From NCBI RefSeq assembly GCF_029626155.1, contig NZ_JARUBL010000001.1, positions 6,166,501-6,230,500 of the forward strand: a stretch of 64,000 bases of DNA. The letters run 5' to 3'. Below, piece by piece: positions 1 through 7,811 of the stretch. A model generated the notes under the pieces. That model ran no database searches and was not told the origin of the DNA. It saw nothing but the letters and a program-made list of their open reading frames with translations. Positions within the stretch are counted from its first letter, which is position 1. The number at the start of each line of letters is the position of its first letter. The translations under genes were made by a program, and so were the position numbers. The DNA is from Solwaraspora sp. WMMD1047 (GTDB taxonomy: Bacteria; Actinomycetota; Actinomycetes; Mycobacteriales; Micromonosporaceae).

Positions 1-1100
1 CGGTCCACGATCCCGTCGAACTCGACCGCCTCGTCGGAGGACATCGAGAGCGTCTCGTGGACCAGCGCGATCGAGGCGACCCGGCGGACCGACTCCTCCA
101 GCGCCGACCGGGCCGCCGGGATGCCGACCCGACGGGCCTGCAGCCGCAGCAGGGCGGCCACCGTCTGCAGGTTGTTCTTCACCCGGTGGTGGATCTCCCG
201 GATGGTGGCGTCCTTGGTGATCAGCGCGCGGTCCCGGCGGCGCACCTCGGTCATGTCCCGGACCAGCACCAGCGCGCCGATCGGCACCCCCGCCGGCATC
301 AACGGCAGCGCCCGGGTCAGCACGATCGCCCCGCGGGCCTCGATCTCCCGGCGCGGCGGCGCCTCACCGCGCAGCGCGGCCAGCACCCGGTTGGCGGCCT
401 CGGTCCCCTCCAGCGGGTCGGCGGCGAGCCGGCCGTTGAGCGCGGCGAGGTCCTCGCCGACCAGGTGCGCGGCGAAGCCGAGCCGGCGGTACGCCGACTG
501 CGCGTTCGGGCTGGCATAGGTGACCTTGCCGTTCGCGTCCAGCCGGATCAGCCCGTCGCCGACCCGGGGCGCGCTGGTGGTCTCGCCGGGATGCCGCAGC
601 GGCGGGAAGGTGCCGTCGGCGACCATCTGGGCCAGGTCGTCGGCGGTGGTCAGATAGTTGAGTTCGAGCTGGCTCGGGGTCCGCGCGGTGGAGAGGTTGG
701 TGTCCCGGCCGACCACCGCGATCACCTCGCCGGGCTCCCCGCCGGCGGCCCGCAACCGGACCGGGATCGCCTCGTGCCGGGCCGGCGTGTCGCCATACCA
801 GACCGGGTCGCCCTCCCGCCAGATCCGGCCCTGGTGGTACGCGATGGTCAGGTGCGCCACCTCCGGCCCGCCGAAGATCCGGCCGACCTGGTCGTCCTGG
901 TACGCCGTCGGCGCGGTGGTCGGCCGCACCTGGGCCACGCAGACGAACGACTCGTCGCCGCTGACCGGCACCCAGAGCAGCAGGTCGGCGAAGGAGAGGT
1001 CGGAGAGGAGTTGCCAGTCGCCGGCCACCCGGTGCAGGTGGTCGATGTCGACCGGACGCAGCCGGGTGTGCTCCTCGGCGAGATCGCGCAGCGTGGACAC
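1..1100 (-). CDS. pdtaS: PdtaS-like sensor histidine kinase (C-terminus beyond window)
   Basis: Sensor kinase of the HisKA_2/HWE type, probably cytosolic because no membrane segment is visible. Reading starts at GTG 1100 (V-S-T-L-R-D-L-A-E-E-H) and stays open to the window edge, so the ATPase domain is missing. The first ~150 residues look like the GAF-type sensor of this family (DWQLLSDLSFADLLLWVP), followed by a PAS-like part (GDGLIRLDANGKVTYASPNA). The phosphoacceptor box is IREIHHRVKNNLQTVAALL, whose second His is the expected phosphorylation site. In M. tuberculosis PdtaS (Rv3220c) sits beside the 71-aa biotinyl protein and rshA/sigH, as here, which supports orthology. Its usual partner, an ANTAR-domain regulator, is not in this window. 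Confidence 0.88.
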   Translation of the reverse strand, partial: MSTLRDLAEEHTRLRPVDIDHLHRVAGDWQLLSDLSFADLLLWVPVSGDESFVCVAQVRPTTAPTAYQDDQVGRIFGGPEVAHLTIAYHQGRIWREGDPVWYGDTPARHEAIPVRLRAAGGEPGEVIAVVGRDTNLSTARTPSQLELNYLTTADDLAQMVADGTFPPLRHPGETTSAPRVGDGLIRLDANGKVTYASPNAQSAYRRLGFAAHLVGEDLAALNGRLAADPLEGTEAANRVLAALRGEAPPRREIEARGAIVLTRALPLMPAGVPIGALVLVRDMTEVRRRDRALITKDATIREIHHRVKNNLQTVAALLRLQARRVGIPAARSALEESVRRVASIALVHETLSMSSDEAVEFDGIVD

Positions 1101-1240
1101 CCGGCAAGCCTGCCACGTTCCGGCCCCGGGCGGGACCGGCGACCCGCGCGGGTGGCGACCTCCGACCCAACCGCTCTAGGCGGCCCGATCCACGTGCTCT
1201 AGGCTGCGCAACCCAGGGAACTTCGTGAAAGGTCGACATC

Positions 1241-3091
1241 GTGTCCGAGGGAATGGACGATCCACGACTGTCGGCCGAAGGGGAGCTGGCGCTGGCCCGG
1301 CTGGCGCTGGACGAGGGCGACCTGACCCACGCCGCCGGCCACCTCTCCGGCGCGATCGCGTACGCCCCGACCATGCCCGAGGTGCACGAGGTGCTCGCCC
1401 AGCTCGCCGCCCGCACCGGCGGCGGCCTGGACCTCTTCCCGCTCGACCACCACCCGTTCATCGGCACCGTGGTGGCCCGCGCCCACCTGCTGGCCGCCGC
1501 CGGCCAGCCCGCCGAGGGCCTGGAGCTGCTGGCCGCCGCCACCGGCCACGCCCCGGTCGCGGACTGGGCCGGGGTGCCGTGGGTGGGTGCGCCGGACCTG
1601 CCGGGCCGGCTGGACCCGGAGCGGCTGGCCCGGGTGCTGATGCAGATCTGCGCCGGGGTGCCCGATCCGGTGCCGGAGTCCGACCGGGGTCCGCTGCGGC
1701 CCTACCTGCGGCTGGCCGAGCACGCGATCGAGGCGTACCCGCACAGCGGCCTGCTGCTCGGCGCCGGTTCCGCGCTGGCCCGTCGGGCCGGTGAGATCGA
1801 CGTCGCCGTGGACTGGGCGCGGCGGGGGGTGCGGCACTGGCCGTCGAAGCTCGCCGAGGTCTGGCTCGGGTACGCGTACCGCAGTGCGGGCCGGACCGGT
1901 GAGGCGCTCGCCGCCCTGCACCGCGCCGTCGAGCACGACCCCGACGACCTCTCCGTGTACGCCGACATCGCCGGCACGCTCGCCGACAACGGCCGACTCG
2001 ACGAGGCGCTGCGCTGGACCGACCGGGCGTTGGCCCGCAACCCGACGTTCGACTGTGCGGTGCACACCGCGCACCGGCTGCGGTACCGGCGGGACGGCGC
2101 GCTGGCGCACCTGGTCGCGCTCGCCGACTTCCAGCGCGACCACCCGGACGACTCGCACGAGCACAGCGACCTGGCCGAGTGCTGCCACGGGCAACCGTGG
2201 CTCAGCCAGCTTCCGGCGGCCAGCGAGGCGGTGGTGGCGGTGCTGCGTCGGGTGCTCGCCACCGACGCCTCACCGGCCGGCGGACGGCTGCGGTTGACCG
2301 GGCTGGAGCCGCCGAGCGCGATGCGCGCGCTGGCGGCCACCTTCCCCGACCTGGCCGTCACCGTCGCCGAGGTCGCCGAACCGGACCTGCGGGAACCGCG
2401 CCGGTCCCCGGTGCGCCGGCTGTGGCGGTACCACGGCACCACCGCTGTGCCGGCGGCGCCGGTACCGTCCGCGTCGGCCGTCGAGCGGATCCGGCAGCTC
2501 GCCCACCCCGCCTGGCCGCACCCGCCGGCCGTGTACGACGCCGCGGTGGGGCTCGCCACCGTCGACCTGGACGATCTGCTCGGCCTGCTGGTGCACCCGC
2601 CGGAGCCGCCGGCCACCCCGCTGGGTCGGACGCTCACCGAGCACGATCCCACCCTCTGGGTGCGGTCGGTGCAGGTCTGGGCGTGCCTCGGCCTGCTGCA
2701 TCACCGGGCCGACGAGCCGTGGCCCGACTCGACCCGGCGGCGGGTGCTGCTCGACCTGGTCTGGGGGATCGAGGACTGGACCACGGAAGCCGCCCTCTTC
2801 GCACTGGTGACCGCCGGCTGGGTCGACCCGGCGGCCCGGTCGGACGTGGCGGGGATCGTCGCCGAGCGGCTGGCCGACGCGGCCGAGGTGGCCCGGCACC
2901 GGCCGGTCTCGATCGCCCGGTCGGTGGCCCAGCTCGCGCTGGCCACCCCGGGGATGTCCGACGCGGCGAGGGATGCGGCCCGGCAGTTGCTGGCCGCGAC
3001 CGACCCACCGGCCGGTCGCGCCGGCTGGTTCACCCGGTTGGTCAACTGGCTGACCGGTCGCCGGCGTGGTCGGTCGACGGCGCACCGCTGA
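1241..3091 (+). CDS. TPR-repeat protein of unknown function
   Basis: A 616-residue soluble protein starting at GTG 1241. Alpha-helical tetratricopeptide-like repeats are visible around residues 10-60 and again at 165-290 (AEVWLGYAYRSAGRTGEALA, then DIAGTLADNGRLDEALRWTD). The C-terminal half is helical and Ala/Leu-rich without a motif I recognise, and it ends in a basic tail (TGRRRGRSTAHR). No signal peptide or membrane segment is seen. It converges on the MFS gene with only 14 bases between the stop codons. TPR arrays usually hold protein complexes together, so a scaffold role is a guess. Start choice is tentative because no strong Shine-Dalgarno precedes it. Confidence 0.8.
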   Translation: MSEGMDDPRLSAEGELALARLALDEGDLTHAAGHLSGAIAYAPTMPEVHEVLAQLAARTGGGLDLFPLDHHPFIGTVVARAHLLAAAGQPAEGLELLAAATGHAPVADWAGVPWVGAPDLPGRLDPERLARVLMQICAGVPDPVPESDRGPLRPYLRLAEHAIEAYPHSGLLLGAGSALARRAGEIDVAVDWARRGVRHWPSKLAEVWLGYAYRSAGRTGEALAALHRAVEHDPDDLSVYADIAGTLADNGRLDEALRWTDRALARNPTFDCAVHTAHRLRYRRDGALAHLVALADFQRDHPDDSHEHSDLAECCHGQPWLSQLPAASEAVVAVLRRVLATDASPAGGRLRLTGLEPPSAMRALAATFPDLAVTVAEVAEPDLREPRRSPVRRLWRYHGTTAVPAAPVPSASAVERIRQLAHPAWPHPPAVYDAAVGLATVDLDDLLGLLVHPPEPPATPLGRTLTEHDPTLWVRSVQVWACLGLLHHRADEPWPDSTRRRVLLDLVWGIEDWTTEAALFALVTAGWVDPAARSDVAGIVAERLADAAEVARHRPVSIARSVAQLALATPGMSDAARDAARQLLAATDPPAGRAGWFTRLVNWLTGRRRGRSTAHR

Positions 3092-3105
3092 CCGACCCAC
3101 GCCAG

Positions 3106-4692
3106 TCAGGCCACCGGGGCCTTGCTGAGCGCCACCTCGGCCTGCTCCTCCGGCGTCTGGCGGTCGGTCGGCACGTTGTTCGTCGACCGCAGCGGGATTT
3201 CCTTGATGAACCAGGCGAGCACCGGGACCGCGACCGCGAACAGCACCGCCCACACGAAGACCCCGGCGATCGAGCCGGCCAACCCGCCCAGCACGGTCTC
3301 CCGCAGTTGCGCGGGCAGTTCCCGCAGCGCGGCCGGATCGACGCCGGTCTCGCCGCCACCGCCGGCGATGTACTCGCCGGCGGGCGAGGACTGCAGGCGG
3401 CTGTTGAAGACCGCGCCGAACAGCGAGATGCCGAGCGAGCCGCCGATCGACCGGAAGAAGGTGGCCGCGCCGCTGGCCGCCCCGAGGTCGCGCTGCTCCA
3501 CGCTGTTCTGCGCGATCAGCATCGAGGTCTGCATCAGGAAGCCCATCCCGACGCCGAGCACGATCATGTAGAGCGCCGACTCGACCCGACTGGTCCCGGC
3601 GTCCAGCAGCGTGAACAGGACCATGCCGGCGGTCAGGAACACGCCGCCGATGATCGGGAAGATCCGGTAGCGGCCGGTGCGGGTGATCGTCCGGCCGGCG
3701 ACGATCGACGTGGCCAGCATCCCGAACATCAGTGGCAGCAGCAGCAGCCCGCTCTCGGTGGCGGTGGCGCCCTGCACGGTCTGCTGGAACAGCGGCAGGA
3801 AGTTCATCGCGCCGAACATCGCGAAGCCGAGCAGGAAGCCGACCGCCGAGATGACCGCGAAGTTGCGGTTGGCGAACAGGCCCAACGGCAGGATGGGTTC
3901 GGGTGCCCGCCGCTCGACCAGGACGAACGCGCCCGTGCTGAGCACGGTCAGCGCGACCAGGCCGAAGATCTGTGCCGACGCCCAGGCGTACTCGTTGCCG
4001 CCCCAGGTGGTGATCAGCACGAGCGCGGTGATGGCGGTGGAGAGCAGGCTCGCCCCGAGCCAGTCGATGCGGTGCTCGGTGCGGTAGCGCGGCAGGTGCA
4101 TCCTCGTGGCCAGCAGCACCAGCGCCGCCCCGCCGAGCGGCAGGTTGATGTAGAACGCCCAGCGCCAGGAGAGGTTGTCGGTGATGAAGCCGCCGGTCAG
4201 CGGTCCGGCGACCATGGCGATGGCCATGATTCCGGCGATCATGCCCTGGTAGCGCCCGCGCTCGCGGGGCGGCACCAGGTCGCCGATGATCGCCATGACG
4301 CCGACCATCAGACCGCCGGCGCCGAGGCCTTGCAGCGCCCGGAACGCGATCAGCTGGATCATGCCGTCGCCGGGTCCGCCGAGCAGCTCCGAGCCGGCCA
4401 TGCCGCACAGCGCCGATCCGAGCAGGAAGATCCCGATCGAGGTGAGGAAGACCGCCTTGCGGCCGTACAGGTCGCCGAGCTTGCCCCAGATCGGGGTCGA
4501 CACCGTGGTGCCGAGCACGTAGGCGGTGACCACCCAGGTGAAGTGGTTCAGTCCCCCGAACTCGCCGACGATCCGGGGCAGCGCGGTGCTGACGATCATG
4601 TTGTCGAGCATCGCCAGCATCATGGCGATCATCAGGCCGGCCAGCACCACCCTGATGTTCGGCGGCGCCGCCGCCCGCTGGGTATCGGTCAT
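3106..4692 (-). CDS. DHA2-family MFS drug exporter (14 TMS type)
   Basis: Proton-coupled multidrug exporter of the EmrB/QacA (DHA2) class in the cytoplasmic membrane, 528 residues. Start ATG 4692 follows the Shine-Dalgarno GGGGGAGC. The motif A loop between TM2 and TM3 is readable as GKLGDLYGRKAVF. Family motif C-like segments occur in TM5 (GPLTGGFITDNLSWRWAFYI). The length and number of hydrophobic segments fit 14 helices. The first helix carries the acidic LDNMIVSTALPRIVGEF motif typical of DHA2 pumps. The gene is divergent from a TetR regulator, with a strong operator between them, so repression relieved by a ligand is likely. The substrate cannot be told from sequence. Confidence 0.92.
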   Translation of the reverse strand: MTDTQRAAAPPNIRVVLAGLMIAMMLAMLDNMIVSTALPRIVGEFGGLNHFTWVVTAYVLGTTVSTPIWGKLGDLYGRKAVFLTSIGIFLLGSALCGMAGSELLGGPGDGMIQLIAFRALQGLGAGGLMVGVMAIIGDLVPPRERGRYQGMIAGIMAIAMVAGPLTGGFITDNLSWRWAFYINLPLGGAALVLLATRMHLPRYRTEHRIDWLGASLLSTAITALVLITTWGGNEYAWASAQIFGLVALTVLSTGAFVLVERRAPEPILPLGLFANRNFAVISAVGFLLGFAMFGAMNFLPLFQQTVQGATATESGLLLLPLMFGMLATSIVAGRTITRTGRYRIFPIIGGVFLTAGMVLFTLLDAGTSRVESALYMIVLGVGMGFLMQTSMLIAQNSVEQRDLGAASGAATFFRSIGGSLGISLFGAVFNSRLQSSPAGEYIAGGGGETGVDPAALRELPAQLRETVLGGLAGSIAGVFVWAVLFAVAVPVLAWFIKEIPLRSTNNVPTDRQTPEEQAEVALSKAPVA

Positions 4693-4725
4693 CGGTAGGC
4701 TCCCCCTGAGCTGTGACCCACTTAC

Positions 4726-4763
4726 TTGCCGTCCGGCTAGTCTACTTACTAGCCGGACGGTAA
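4726..4763. promoter_or_regulatory. TetR operator, large inverted repeat between MFS and tetR
   Basis: Two 16-bp arms, TTGCCGTCCGGCTAGT (4726-4741) and ACTAGCCGGACGGTAA (4748-4763), are inverted copies with one mismatch and a 6-bp spacer. Each arm with its flanks is itself a pseudo-palindrome: ACTTGCCG, TC, CGGCTAGT on the left is 7/8 symmetric. This suggests two adjacent TetR dimer sites. The repeat lies 34 bases from the exporter start and 45 bases from the regulator start, where it could repress both promoters. Binding by the neighbouring TetR is inferred from position. Confidence 0.85.
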
Positions 4764-4807
4764 GCTTGCGGTCGGCGGACGTCAAGCGGAATTGGGGAGT
4801 GGGGACG

Positions 4808-5383
4808 GTGACCAGCGGCACACCCGGCAACACCAGGTCGCGCATCCAGGCCATCGCGCTGGAGCTCTTCACCGAGCAGGGGTACGAGAAGACCTCGCTC
4901 CGGGAGATCGCCGAGCGGCTGGGGGTGACCAAGGCCGCGCTCTACTACCACTTCAAGAGCAAGGACGACATCGTCAACAGCTTCGTCTCGGACCGGATCA
5001 GCCGGCTGGACGAGCTGGTCAAGTGGGCCGAGGACCAGCCGCTGGACGCCGCCGGCCGGCGGGCGGTGCTGCGCCGCTACGCCGACGAGCTGTTCGGCGA
5101 CGAACACCACACGGTGATGCAGTTCTTCGAGCAGAACCAGACCGTGCTCAAGAGCCTGGCCGCCGGACAGATGATGCGGGAGCGGTTGATGCGGATCGCC
5201 AGCCTGCTGGCCGGTCCGGACGCCGCACCCACCGCCCAGGTCCGCGCGGCGATGGCCATCTTCGCCGTGCACAGCTCGCTGTTCGCGATCCGCGACTCGG
5301 CGGTCAGCCTGGCGGAGCGGCGGCGGATCGCCCTGGAGATCGGGGACGAACTGCTCGACCGGGTCCCCGATCCGCCGCGCTAG
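4808..5383 (+). CDS. TetR/AcrR-family transcriptional repressor
   Basis: A 191-residue dimeric repressor. The N-terminal TetR helix-turn-helix is clear: RIQAIALELFTEQGYEKTS, REIAERLGVTKAALYYHFKS, covering roughly residues 8-55. The rest is an all-helical ligand-binding domain without a recognisable specificity motif. GTG 4808 is preferred because GGGGA lies a few bases upstream. An in-frame GTG at 4799 is possible and would add three residues. It is divergent from the MFS exporter with the inverted-repeat operator between them, the usual arrangement for a local regulator of a pump. Its 3' end overlaps the convergent GNAT gene by 80 bp. Confidence 0.93.
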   Translation: MTSGTPGNTRSRIQAIALELFTEQGYEKTSLREIAERLGVTKAALYYHFKSKDDIVNSFVSDRISRLDELVKWAEDQPLDAAGRRAVLRRYADELFGDEHHTVMQFFEQNQTVLKSLAAGQMMRERLMRIASLLAGPDAAPTAQVRAAMAIFAVHSSLFAIRDSAVSLAERRRIALEIGDELLDRVPDPPR

Positions 5384-5888
5384 CCAGCTCGAGCCGCAGC
5401 GCGACCAACTCCACGCCGGGCGCCGGTGACCAGTCCAGCTCGGGGACCCGCCGGAAGCCGAGCCGGGCGTAGAGCCGGTGCGCCGGCGCGGAGAAACTCC
5501 GGGCGGAGATCACCAGGGCCCGGCAGCCCAGGCCCACCGCGCGGTCGACGCAGGCCCGGACCAGCGCCTCGCCGGCTCCCCGGCCCTGCGCCGCCGGGTC
5601 CACCGCGAGCATCCGGAACTCCGCCTCACCCGCCCTGGACAGCTCCGCGTACGCCGAACCGGGCAGCACGAACGTCACCGAGCCGAGCAGTTCGCCGGTC
5701 GGCTCGTCGACGGCCACCAGCACCTCGCCGGCCGCCGCCCGGGCCGGCACGTCCGCCAGCACGGCGGCGTAACCGTGCTCGCCCCGCAGCTGCCCGTCGG
5801 CCTCGTACGCGGCCACGGTGAGCCGGGCGATCGCGGCGTGGTCCGCCGGCTCGGCGGGGCGGACCCGAAGCCGGTGGCCGGTGGTCAC
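5304..5888 (-). CDS. GNAT-family N-acetyltransferase
   Basis: A 194-residue single-domain acetyltransferase using acetyl-CoA. The hallmark pyrophosphate-binding motif A is visible as FRMLAVDPAAQGRGAGEALV (about residues 91-110), followed by the usual C-terminal motif B (SAPAHRLYARLGFRRVPELD). The last ~25 residues are a Pro/Arg/Ala-rich tail produced by reading through the antisense end of tetR, with an 80-bp convergent overlap. The start is GTG 5888, whose first bases overlap the TGA of the biotin carrier gene (GTGA), so translation is probably coupled to it. Substrate unknown. Confidence 0.9.
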   Translation of the reverse strand: MTTGHRLRVRPAEPADHAAIARLTVAAYEADGQLRGEHGYAAVLADVPARAAAGEVLVAVDEPTGELLGSVTFVLPGSAYAELSRAGEAEFRMLAVDPAAQGRGAGEALVRACVDRAVGLGCRALVISARSFSAPAHRLYARLGFRRVPELDWSPAPGVELVALRLELASAADRGPGRAVRPRSPGRSAAAPPG

Positions 5889-6100
5889 CCGATGACGGCG
5901 ATCAGGTCGCCGTCGGAGACCACGTCCCCCTCGTTCACCGCCAGCCGCTCGACCACGCCGTCCGACTCGGCGACAACCGGGATCTCCATCTTCATCGACT
6001 CGAGGATGACAAGCGTGTCGCCCTCGGAGACGGAGTCACCGGTCGAGACGACGACCTTCCAGACGTTCGCCACCATCTCGGCCCGGATCTCGTCGGCCAC
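5885..6100 (-). CDS. 71-aa biotin/lipoyl attachment carrier protein (TB7.3-like)
   Basis: Stand-alone biotinyl domain of 71 residues, like M. tuberculosis Rv3221c/TB7.3. The biotinylation site is ESMKME with the acceptor Lys at residue 37. Flanking glycines (TGDSVSEGD, NEGDVVSDGD) match the beta-hammerhead fold. GTG 6100 is chosen because GGGAGGGCGGG lies just upstream. An upstream GTG (6151) would add 17 Arg-rich residues without homology. In the cell it should be modified by biotin ligase and serve a biotin-dependent carboxylase, although which one is unknown. It lies between the PdtaS-like kinase and rsrA/sigR as in mycobacteria. The following GNAT gene overlaps by 4 bp. Confidence 0.93.
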   Translation of the reverse strand: MADEIRAEMVANVWKVVVSTGDSVSEGDTLVILESMKMEIPVVAESDGVVERLAVNEGDVVSDGDLIAVIG

Positions 6101-6246
6101 GATCCCGCCCTCCCTCGTCGACGCGTGTGCCCTGCGACGGTATCCAACCACGTGGCGGCCCGTCCGGTGTGCGCACCCGACGGACTAGCATCATCGGGTC
6201 AACTCCCGACCGAGGGAGAACGTGTCCGAACGGGAGGCAGCCAGCC

Positions 6247-6321
6247 ATGGCGAAGAAGTCGCGCAAGAAGAAGGCCCGGAAGAAGAGCGCCGCCAACCAC
6301 GGCAAGCGCCCCAACTCCTGA
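6247..6321 (+). CDS. Small ribosomal protein bL37 (24 aa)
   Basis: A 24-codon gene, ATG 6247 to TGA 6321, encoding a very basic peptide: MAKKSRKKKARKKS followed by AANHGKRPNS. The ending ANHGKRPN matches the actinobacterial 50S protein bL37 that I know from the M. smegmatis ribosome. A good Shine-Dalgarno (GGGAGG at 6232-6237) precedes it by 9 bases. It is transcribed opposite to rsrA and converges on it. Because of its length it is easily missed by annotation. The role as a structural part of the large subunit is taken from the family. Confidence 0.88.
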   Translation: MAKKSRKKKARKKSAANHGKRPNS

Positions 6322-6348
6322 CCGGTCCACCGGTCGCGGACCCGCCCG

Positions 6349-6374
6349 GACCCGGCCGTCGGCCGGGCCGGGTC
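6349..6374. terminator. Hairpin between bL37 and rsrA
   Basis: GACCCGGCC (6349-6357) pairs perfectly with GGCCGGGTC (6366-6374) around an 8-base loop. It sits between the convergent ends of the bL37 gene and rsrA and may stop transcripts from both sides. There is no T-tract, as is common in high-GC actinomycetes. Confidence 0.5.
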
Positions 6375-6657
6375 AGTCCGGCAGGTACTCCCGGGAGTCG
6401 GTCTCGAAGACCAGTTCGGTGAGGCGGGCCCGCAGTCGCTCGCGCAGCTCGACCGGTGCGGTCTCGTTGCCGCAGCAGCGGGCGACCAGCTCCTTGACCT
6501 CCCGCTCGATGCCGTACTCACGCAGACACGGCGAGCACTCGTCGAGGTGGTGGCGGATCAGGAACCGGCGTTCGTCGGCGCACTCCAGGTCGAGGTAGAG
6601 GTAGACCTCAGCCAGTACCTCGCGGCAGTCCGTCTCGTGGGGTTCACCGCAACTCAT
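6373..6657 (-). CDS. rsrA: Redox-sensing zinc anti-sigma factor RsrA/RshA
   Basis: A 94-residue ZAS-type anti-sigma factor that holds SigR inactive in reducing conditions and releases it when its thiols form a disulfide. The zinc-binding motif His-x3-Cys-x2-Cys is present as HLDECSPC (His37, Cys41, Cys44). The further conserved Cys11 sits in ETDCREVL. Cys61 and Cys62 are extra. Start ATG 6657 lies 6 bases after the sigR stop, so the two are co-transcribed and probably translationally coupled. The length agrees with the family (about 90-105). Confidence 0.96.
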   Translation of the reverse strand: MSCGEPHETDCREVLAEVYLYLDLECADERRFLIRHHLDECSPCLREYGIEREVKELVARCCGNETAPVELRERLRARLTELVFETDSREYLPD

Positions 6658-6663
6658 GGTGCC

Positions 6664-7290
6664 TCACACCTCCCGGCCGGCTGCGGCGGACTTGGTCGAC
6701 GGCGACGGGGTGGACCTGAAACCCCGCTCGGCAGCGTAGCGCTCCAGCAGCTTGCGTAGGTTCCGCCGGCCGCGGTGCAACCGCGACATGACCGTGCCGA
6801 TCGGCGTCCCCATGATGTCGGCCACCTCCTTGTAGGAGAAGCCCTCGACATCGGCGAGGTAGACGGCGAGCCGGAAGTCCTCCGGCAGCTGCTGCAACGC
6901 GGCCTTCACGTCGCTGTCCGGCAGCCGGTCCAAGGCCTCGGTCTCGGCCGAGCGCAGCCCGCTGGAGGTGTGCGACTCCGCCTCGGCCAGCTGCCAGTCG
7001 GTGATCTCCTCGGTCGGCGCCTGGACGGGTTGCCGCTGCCGCCGCCGGTAGGAGTTGATGTAGGTGTTGGTCAGGATGCGGTAGAGCCACGCCTTGAGGT
7101 TCGTGCCCTCCTCGAACTGGTGGAAGGCGGCGAACGCCTTCAGGAAGGTCTCCTGCACCAGGTCCTCGGCGTCGGCGGGGTTGCGGGTCATCCGCAGGCC
7201 CGCCGCGTACAGCTGGTCGACGAAGGGCAACGCGTCACGTTCGAAACGCGCGCGCCGGTCCTCCGTTCTCTCCGGTCGGGTCAACCGCAC
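6664..7290 (-). CDS. sigR: ECF sigma factor SigR/SigH (thiol-oxidative stress)
   Basis: A 208-residue ECF sigma factor directing RNA polymerase to GGAAT/GTT promoters of thioredoxin, mycothiol and proteostasis genes. Region 2 is visible at residues ~20-90 ([17 protein letters not shown], then [17 protein letters not shown]) and region 4 at ~135-190 ([20 protein letters not shown]). The start GTG 7290 has GAGGGGAC directly upstream and begins V-R-L-T-R-P-E-R-T. The same frame stays open to GTG 7605, which has its own Shine-Dalgarno; see the extension entry. It forms an operon with rsrA. A SigR-type promoter lies upstream at 7645-7671, implying positive autoregulation. Confidence 0.96.
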   Translation of the reverse strand: MRLTRPERTEDRRARFERDALPFVDQLYAAGLRMTRNPADAEDLVQETFLKAFAAFHQFEEGTNLKAWLYRILTNTYINSYRRRQRQPVQAPTEEITDWQLAEAESHTSSGLRSAETEALDRLPDSDVKAALQQLPEDFRLAVYLADVEGFSYKEVADIMGTPIGTVMSRLHRGRRNLRKLLERYAAERGFRSTPSPSTKSAAAGREV

Positions 7291-7605
7291 GTCCCCTCGG
7301 CTCGATCGCGCCCCGGTCGACGGCCCGCCGGCAACCCGGCGGCCCGCGGAGCGCGCCACCGGATCCGCCGGCGTCGTCGACGCCAGAAAACCGGTGGACT
7401 GTCCCGCCGAGGATACGCGGAAAGTGGACGCGGTACCGGACGTTCCGGGGGCTGTGCCGCCACTCACCCAGGGCAGACCGGTCACCCCGGGTGATGCTCC
7501 GGTCGCGCCGGCCCAGCCGGTCGGCGGCCAGGCGGGACCGGCCACCGGGCCGGCCGGCCACGGTCGTCGACCGCCCCGATCTGGACTCCTCGTCTGCGTC
7601 GGCAC
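7291..7605 (-). other. In-frame N-terminal extension of SigR (long isoform)
   Basis: An uninterrupted 105-codon extension runs in frame with sigR from GTG 7605. GTG 7605 is preceded by GAGGGGG (7613-7619) with a 7-base spacing, a better Shine-Dalgarno than many real starts here. It lies about 35 bases downstream of the expected start of the SigR-type promoter. The encoded residues are Gly/Pro/Ala/Arg-rich and look disordered. Streptomyces makes an unstable longer isoform (SigR prime) from an upstream start when the SigR-dependent promoter fires. This layout suggests the same, with an extension roughly twice as long. Confidence 0.6.
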
Positions 7606-7644
7606 CGGCCAACCCCCTCGCCATCGTGAGCTTCCGGAGGTTGT

Positions 7645-7671
7645 AACGCTGCGCGACGGCCGGAGAATTCC
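7645..7671 (-). promoter_or_regulatory. SigR/SigH-type promoter upstream of sigR
   Basis: On the minus strand GGAAT (7667-7671) is separated by 19 nt from GTT (7645-7647), matching the SigR/SigH consensus GGAAT-N18/19-GTT. It reads toward sigR-rsrA and would give a leader of about 350 nt to GTG 7290, or about 35 nt to GTG 7605. Confidence 0.8.
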
Positions 7672-7811
7672 GGCGGTCCCGCCCCAACCTGGCCCCGGCC
7701 ATGGGCGAGCCCACCGCTGGGACCAGGAAGGGCCTGGGAGGATGACGCCGCTCCCGCCGGGCCCGGCACGGACCCGGCAAGCCGTCCGGCATCAAGAAAT
7801 GCAACGACCGC

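Noticed and set aside
364-1542. 392-codon minus-strand frame over the PdtaS-like kinase
   Set aside because: It is an Arg/Ala/Pro-rich shadow of the real kinase frame and of the TPR gene. The adjacent frame carries the histidine-kinase motifs.
2179-4698. 839-codon plus-strand frame across the MFS exporter
   Set aside because: High-GC antisense open frame; the minus strand has all MFS motifs.
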